Shown in pieces: positions 6,785 through 9,649 of a DNA stretch of 9,649 nucleotides. The first letter of the stretch is position 1, and each line of letters starts with the position of its first letter. The stretch is taken from assembly GCA_017161665.1 (NCBI GenBank), contig JADFCT010000122.1, positions 1-9,649 of the forward strand, given 5' to 3'. This stretch comes from Candidatus Sumerlaeota bacterium. GTDB taxonomy: Bacteria > Sumerlaeota > Sumerlaeia > JADFCT01. The translations under genes were made by a program, and so were the position numbers. The notes below the pieces were generated by a model that was not told the origin of the DNA, searched no databases, and worked only from the letters and a program-made list of their open reading frames with translations.

Positions 6785-8116
6785 ATGGGGGAACAGACAA
6801 AACATTTCATGCCAAAAGCGCTGATCGTAGGGATGCTGGCAGTGGCCATCGGCGTGGCTGTATTTTTGAAAGAAGGAACGAAAGAGAAAACCGCCTCGCC
6901 AGGAGACGACAATGGGATTGCTTCCGGAAGCGGAACGTCCCATACCCTGGCGAACGCCGGGACCGATTCCAGACCGCTGCCCAAACTCCTGGATTTGGGA
7001 TCCGGAACCTGTATCCCGTGCAAGGCAATGGCGCCAATCCTGGAGGAGCTCAAGGAGACCTATGCCGGCGTTTTCGATGTGCAGTTTATCGACGTGAAAG
7101 ATCATCCGGAAGCCGCGCGCCAATACGGCATCCAATTGATTCCAACGCAGATCTTCTTTGACATCGCCGGGCAAGAGCGCTTTCGCCATGAAGGCTTCTT
7201 TTCGCGGGAAGACATTCTGGCCACATGGGATCAGCTCGGCGTGGAGTTGGCGACGGTGGCGCCGCCAGCATCCACGGAAACCTTCCAACGCTTTGAAACC
7301 GCCTCGCTCGACGAGCGCGACAAAGAGAGCGTTTGTTATATGTGTGATGGCGACATTCAACCTCAAACCCGGACCGTGCTGAAAACAGACAAAGGGGAGG
7401 TCGCCTTTTGCTCACCCCACTGTTATTTCATCACCTGGTCCAGCATGGTTGGCGAGAAACCGGCCGACGCGGATGTGACCGTGACGGACTGGTCCACCGG
7501 GACCACTGCGCCCGCCGCTTCGGCGCACTACGTCTATGGCATGGACCCATCCAATCGCCCCACCATCAAGGCTTTTGCGGACGAGGCGCCGGCCGAAGCC
7601 GAGCGCGCCGCCGCAGGGGGCAATCGGATGACCTGGGCCGATGTGCAAAAGAAGGAACAGACCACCCTTTGCGGATTCTGTGATCGGGCCGTCTATCCCG
7701 AAGACGCCGGCGTCGTTAAAGTCGCCGGAGGATTGTCCACCTGGGGTTGCTGTCCCATGTGTTCGCTCGGCGTCGCCGCTCGTCTTCAGAAGGATATTGA
7801 AGTCACCGAAAAAGACGCGCTGACGGGCGAAGCCGTTCTTATCAAAACCCTTTCGGGACATGTCGCCTCGCTGGAGCCGGCAGGGGCGGTCGCCTGGGCA
7901 GGCAGTCGGAAGAACGAAGCGGGCGACATCGTATCCACTGGCTGTTTCAAACAGGCCGTCTTTGCCAGTGAAGACAACCTCAAAGAATGGGTCCAGGCCC
8001 ATCCGACGGCCACGGGACGGATGATCAGCATCGAAGCGGCTCTGGCCGCGAAAATGAAACTGACGCCCCAACAGATCAGCCAGGCGTGCAAAATCGGCGA
8101 GTGCGCCCCGAAATAA
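6785..8116 (+). CDS. Membrane-anchored fusion: thioredoxin domain, NosL-like domain and MerB (organomercurial lyase)-like domain
   Basis: 443 residues; AAAGGAG nine bases upstream sets ATG 6785. Residues 11-28 are an N-terminal hydrophobic anchor, followed by a low-complexity linker to about 63. Residues 66-155 are a thioredoxin domain: CIPC (Cys76, Cys79) in GSGTCIPCKAMAPILEEL and cis-Pro120 in LIPTQIFFD. Residues about 182-290 are NosL-like (NosL is a Cu(I)-binding lipoprotein): CYMCD (184-188), AFCSPHCYF (Cys209, Cys213), VTDWSTG, SAHYVYG, then TIKAFADEAPAEA and AGGNRMTWADV. Residues about 296-427 resemble the MerB core without its N-terminal helical domain: CGFCD (296-300), TWGCCPMCSLG (319-329), LTGEAVLI, LEPAGAVA, STGCFKQAVFAS (384-395), EWVQAHP and ISIEAALAAKMKL. 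MerB cleaves carbon-mercury bonds with two Cys and an Asp; here Cys323 and Cys387 align with the two Cys, and Cys326 with the Asp. Cys435 and Cys440 close the protein. The next gene encodes CcdA, so its thiols are probably kept reduced in the periplasm. Substrate unknown; lyase activity not established. Confidence 0.82.
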   Translation: MGEQTKHFMPKALIVGMLAVAIGVAVFLKEGTKEKTASPGDDNGIASGSGTSHTLANAGTDSRPLPKLLDLGSGTCIPCKAMAPILEELKETYAGVFDVQFIDVKDHPEAARQYGIQLIPTQIFFDIAGQERFRHEGFFSREDILATWDQLGVELATVAPPASTETFQRFETASLDERDKESVCYMCDGDIQPQTRTVLKTDKGEVAFCSPHCYFITWSSMVGEKPADADVTVTDWSTGTTAPAASAHYVYGMDPSNRPTIKAFADEAPAEAERAAAGGNRMTWADVQKKEQTTLCGFCDRAVYPEDAGVVKVAGGLSTWGCCPMCSLGVAARLQKDIEVTEKDALTGEAVLIKTLSGHVASLEPAGAVAWAGSRKNEAGDIVSTGCFKQAVFASEDNLKEWVQAHPTATGRMISIEAALAAKMKLTPQQISQACKIGECAPK

Positions 8117-8135
8117 GAGGCGATTGGAAGAACCC

Positions 8136-8834
8136 ATGAATGAAGTGTTTACATTTTTGACGCGAGCCGTGGAGGGGACGCCGGCCGTCGCCCTCACGGC
8201 CTCGTTTATCTGGGGCGTCCTTAGCATTGTGCTCAGTCCCTGTCATCTGGCCAGCATCCCGCTCATTGTTGGATTCATCGACGAGCAAGGGCGGATTTCC
8301 ACCAGGCGCGCGTTCGCCATCAGTTCGCTGTTTGCGGTCGGCATCCTCATCACCATTGCGGCCATTGGGGCCGTGACCGCTATGGCCGGGCGCATGATGG
8401 GCGATGTGGGCGCCTGGGGCAATTACTTTGTGGCCCTCATCTTTTTTATCGTGGGCCTCCATCTCCTGGATGTCATCCCCATGCCCTGGTCCGGTCCCGG
8501 ACAAGTCGGCATGAAGCGCAAAGGGATGTTCGCCGCCCTGATCCTGGGCCTGGTTTTTGGGATCGCCCTCGGTCCCTGCACCTTCGCCTACATGGCGCCG
8601 ATGTTGGGCGTCACCTTCAAACTGGGCGCCAGCAACCTGTCCTATGGCATCCTGCTGCTGGCCATGTATGGAATCGGCCACTGTTCCGTAATCATTCTCG
8701 CCGGGACGTTTACGGAAGTCGTGCAAAGTTACCTTAACTGGAACGAGCGCTCCCATGGGGCTGGCGTCCTCCGCAAAATTTGCGGCGTATTGGTGTTGGC
8801 CGGAGGGATCTGGATGATCTATACAGCGCCATGA
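8136..8834 (+). CDS. ccdA: CcdA/DsbD-type transmembrane thiol electron carrier
   Basis: 232 residues. ATG 8136 has GGAAG five bases upstream; an in-frame TTG at 8124 is less likely. Six hydrophobic segments are visible, the CcdA arrangement. The redox pair is Cys36 in LSPCHLASIPLIVGF (TM1) and Cys148 in GPCTFAYMAPMLGV (TM4), two matching SPC/GPC half-motifs related by the internal inverted repeat of the family. CcdA proteins take electrons from cytoplasmic thioredoxin and pass them to periplasmic thiol proteins. Extra cysteines at 183 and 216 lie in later segments. The gene follows the Trx-NosL-MerB-like gene by 19 bases. A separately encoded membrane carrier beside a membrane-anchored thioredoxin domain mirrors the domain set of DsbD, so that protein is the natural electron acceptor here (inference). 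The motif SPCHLASIP is typical of a CcdA subgroup distinct from the cytochrome c maturation one. Confidence 0.92.
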   Translation: MNEVFTFLTRAVEGTPAVALTASFIWGVLSIVLSPCHLASIPLIVGFIDEQGRISTRRAFAISSLFAVGILITIAAIGAVTAMAGRMMGDVGAWGNYFVALIFFIVGLHLLDVIPMPWSGPGQVGMKRKGMFAALILGLVFGIALGPCTFAYMAPMLGVTFKLGASNLSYGILLLAMYGIGHCSVIILAGTFTEVVQSYLNWNERSHGAGVLRKICGVLVLAGGIWMIYTAP

Positions 8835-8855
8835 CCGGAGACCCCAGTCGCCACC

Positions 8856-8875
8856 TCGGCGGTTCGCGGCGCCGA
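8856..8875 (+). other. GC-rich hairpin 1 in the leader of the methyltransferase gene
   Basis: TCGGCG (8856-8861) pairs with CGCCGA (8870-8875) around an eight-base loop, 22 bases after the ccdA stop. No T-run follows. It could slow 3' decay of the upstream mRNA or attenuate read-through; the role is not known. Confidence 0.35.
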
Positions 8876-8877
8876 CA

Positions 8878-8891
8878 GTCGGCCAACCGAC
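8878..8891 (+). other. Hairpin 2 in the leader of the methyltransferase gene
   Basis: GTCGG (8878-8882) and CCGAC (8887-8891) are perfect five-base arms around a CCAA tetraloop, starting two bases after hairpin 1. There is no T-run, so intrinsic termination is unlikely. Confidence 0.35.
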
Positions 8892-8901
8892 CAGACCCAT
8901 T

Positions 8902-8906
8902 AGGAG
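8902..8906 (+). promoter_or_regulatory. Shine-Dalgarno-like AGGAG for an alternative methyltransferase start
   Basis: AGGAG lies nine bases before an in-frame TTG at 8916. Starting there would add 15 residues (beginning MGIRLKTSIVEARIT) to the methyltransferase. ATG 8961 is preferred because it has its own GAGG (8951-8954) and gives the N-terminus usual for ArsM, but this spacing is good enough to keep as an alternative. Confidence 0.3.
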
Positions 8907-8924
8907 AACTGAATTTTGGGGATT

Positions 8925-8943
8925 CGATTGAAAACCTCAATCG
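8925..8943 (+). promoter_or_regulatory. 19-base inverted repeat just upstream of the methyltransferase gene
   Basis: CGATTGAAAACCTCAATCG: seven-base perfect arms around AAACC. It ends eight bases before the GAGG ribosome binding site (8951-8954) of the methyltransferase gene. It could be an operator or an mRNA hairpin that affects translation start. Its ATTG...CAAT half-sites resemble those of the palindrome at 5786-5804, but the spacing differs (seven against five bases). The symmetry is seen; the function is not known. Confidence 0.45.
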
Positions 8944-8960
8944 TGGAAGCGAGGATCACA

Positions 8961-9649
8961 ATGACACAGGATCATCAAGACACCCATGAAGCGGTTCGGG
9001 CGGGATATGCCCGCATCGCTCAAGACGACGGCACGTCCTGCTGTGGGGCCTCATCGTGTTGCGGGAGTGGCGGGAAAGACACGGCGGCCCAATTAGCGCA
9101 GTCGATTGGCTACGGCGCCGACGAGTTAGCCCATTTGCCCGAAGGCGCCAACATGGGCCTTTCATGCGGCAATCCGGTTGCGCTGGCTTCCTTGGAGGTC
9201 GGCGAGGTGGTTCTCGATTTAGGCAGCGGCGGCGGTTTCGATGTCTTCATCGCCGGACGAAAGGTCGCTGCGGCGGGCCGGGCCATTGGCGTGGATATGA
9301 CGCCGGAAATGATCGCCCGGGCGCGGCGCAATCTGGTGACCTATCGCCAGCAATCGGAGTTGGACAACGTCGAATTCCGGCTGGGAGAGATTGAACACCT
9401 GCCGGTGGCCGATGCCGCCGTGGATGTGGTCATCAGCAATTGTGTCATCAACCTGTCGCCCGACAAACCGCAGGTCTGGCGCGAAATCGCCCGCGTGCTC
9501 AAGCCCGGTGGACGGGTGTCGGTGTCCGATATCGCCCTGCTGAAACCGCTGCCCGAAAGCGCCCGCGCGTCCGTCGAGGCCTTGGTCGGTTGCGTGGCGG
9601 GCGCGGCTCTGGTGGAGGAGACACAAGCAATGGTCGTTGCCTCCGGACT
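8961..9649 (+). CDS. arsM: Arsenite S-adenosylmethionine methyltransferase, N-terminal part (3' end cut by window)
   Basis: 229 residues are visible and the frame stays open to the window end. ArsM transfers methyl groups from S-adenosylmethionine to As(III), giving mono-, di- and trimethylated trivalent arsenic in the cytoplasm. The N-terminus (HEAVRAGYARIAQ) and the paired cysteines SCCGASSCCG (Cys27, 28, 33, 34) are usual for bacterial ArsM. SAM motif I is VVLDLGSGGGFDVFIA (83-98), with GVDMTPEMIARAR and EFRLGEIEHLPVADAAVDVVIS following. The three As(III)-binding cysteines known from the algal enzyme are all present: Cys69 in GLSCGNP, Cys161 in SNCVINLSPDK and Cys211 in GCVAGA. LKPGGRVSVSDI is the usual late Rossmann strand. 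ATG 8961 is chosen for its GAGG six bases upstream. The 126-base leader with three hairpins suggests its expression may be tuned separately from ccdA. This is the best evidence that the cluster deals with arsenic. Related SAM enzymes acting on other metalloids cannot be fully excluded. Confidence 0.92.
   Translation, partial: MTQDHQDTHEAVRAGYARIAQDDGTSCCGASSCCGSGGKDTAAQLAQSIGYGADELAHLPEGANMGLSCGNPVALASLEVGEVVLDLGSGGGFDVFIAGRKVAAAGRAIGVDMTPEMIARARRNLVTYRQQSELDNVEFRLGEIEHLPVADAAVDVVISNCVINLSPDKPQVWREIARVLKPGGRVSVSDIALLKPLPESARASVEALVGCVAGAALVEETQAMVVASG

Noticed and set aside
6785..8116. Ordinary mer operon (organomercury resistance)
   Set aside because: There is no MerA, MerT, MerP or MerR in the window. 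The MerB-like part is fused, lacks the MerB N-terminal domain and seems to have a changed active site, so a mercury-resistance call would be too strong.
6785..8116. Nitrous oxide reductase maturation locus
   Set aside because: The NosL-like domain is the only link; no nosZ, nosD, nosF or nosY gene is present.
6437..8900. Long - strand open frames (309, 271 and 274 codons) opposite the redox genes
   Set aside because: Each is antisense to a gene with clear catalytic motifs, and their translations show no domain and low-complexity composition. They follow from GC-rich codon use.

Overview
The window is a dense run of nine genes, all on the + strand, from a moderately GC-rich Gram-negative bacterium. 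Evidence for Gram-negative: an RND membrane-fusion/transporter pair, an outer-membrane-type lipoprotein with an MliC lysozyme-inhibitor domain, a Tat-exported protein and a periplasm-facing redox system. The phylum cannot be assigned from the sequence. There is no tRNA, rRNA, insertion sequence, CRISPR array or recognisable regulator gene, and no gene-free stretch longer than about 160 bases.

Layout. (1) 2-592: C-terminal part of an ArsP/DUF318-type permease, cut by the window start. (2) 653-1267: lipoprotein with three tandem 25-residue repeats and a C-terminal MliC domain, preceded by a bulged hairpin. (3) 1425-2621 and 2621-5773: an RND efflux adaptor and pump, translationally coupled through a TGATG overlap. 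(4) 5786-5804: a perfect 19-base palindrome that introduces a second block. (5) 5842-6513: Tat-exported flavodoxin-fold (NADPH-dependent FMN reductase-like) protein. (6) 6530-6760: 76-residue CPKC thioredoxin-like protein. (7) 6785-8116: membrane-anchored protein combining a thioredoxin domain, a NosL-like domain and a MerB (organomercurial lyase)-like domain. (8) 8136-8834: CcdA-type transmembrane electron carrier. (9) 8961-9649: N-terminal 229 residues of an ArsM-type arsenite S-adenosylmethionine methyltransferase, cut by the window end, preceded by a leader with three consecutive hairpins.

How it may work together (inference): ArsM would make methylated trivalent arsenicals and the ArsP-like permease and/or RND pump would move them out. 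CcdA would carry electrons across the membrane to keep the CIPC thioredoxin and the many cysteines of the NosL/MerB-like protein reduced in the periplasm. The small CPKC protein is a plausible cytoplasmic electron donor or thiol partner, and the exported flavoprotein a second periplasmic redox component. The most unusual element is the Trx-NosL-MerB-like fusion. Its two C-terminal domains look like related modules, each with a CxxC-D followed by a CxxxC, and in the MerB-like one the catalytic Asp position appears to be Cys. The cassette looks like a metal(loid) or organometal(loid) handling system. Which element it handles, arsenic, mercury, copper or another soft metal, cannot be read from the sequence.
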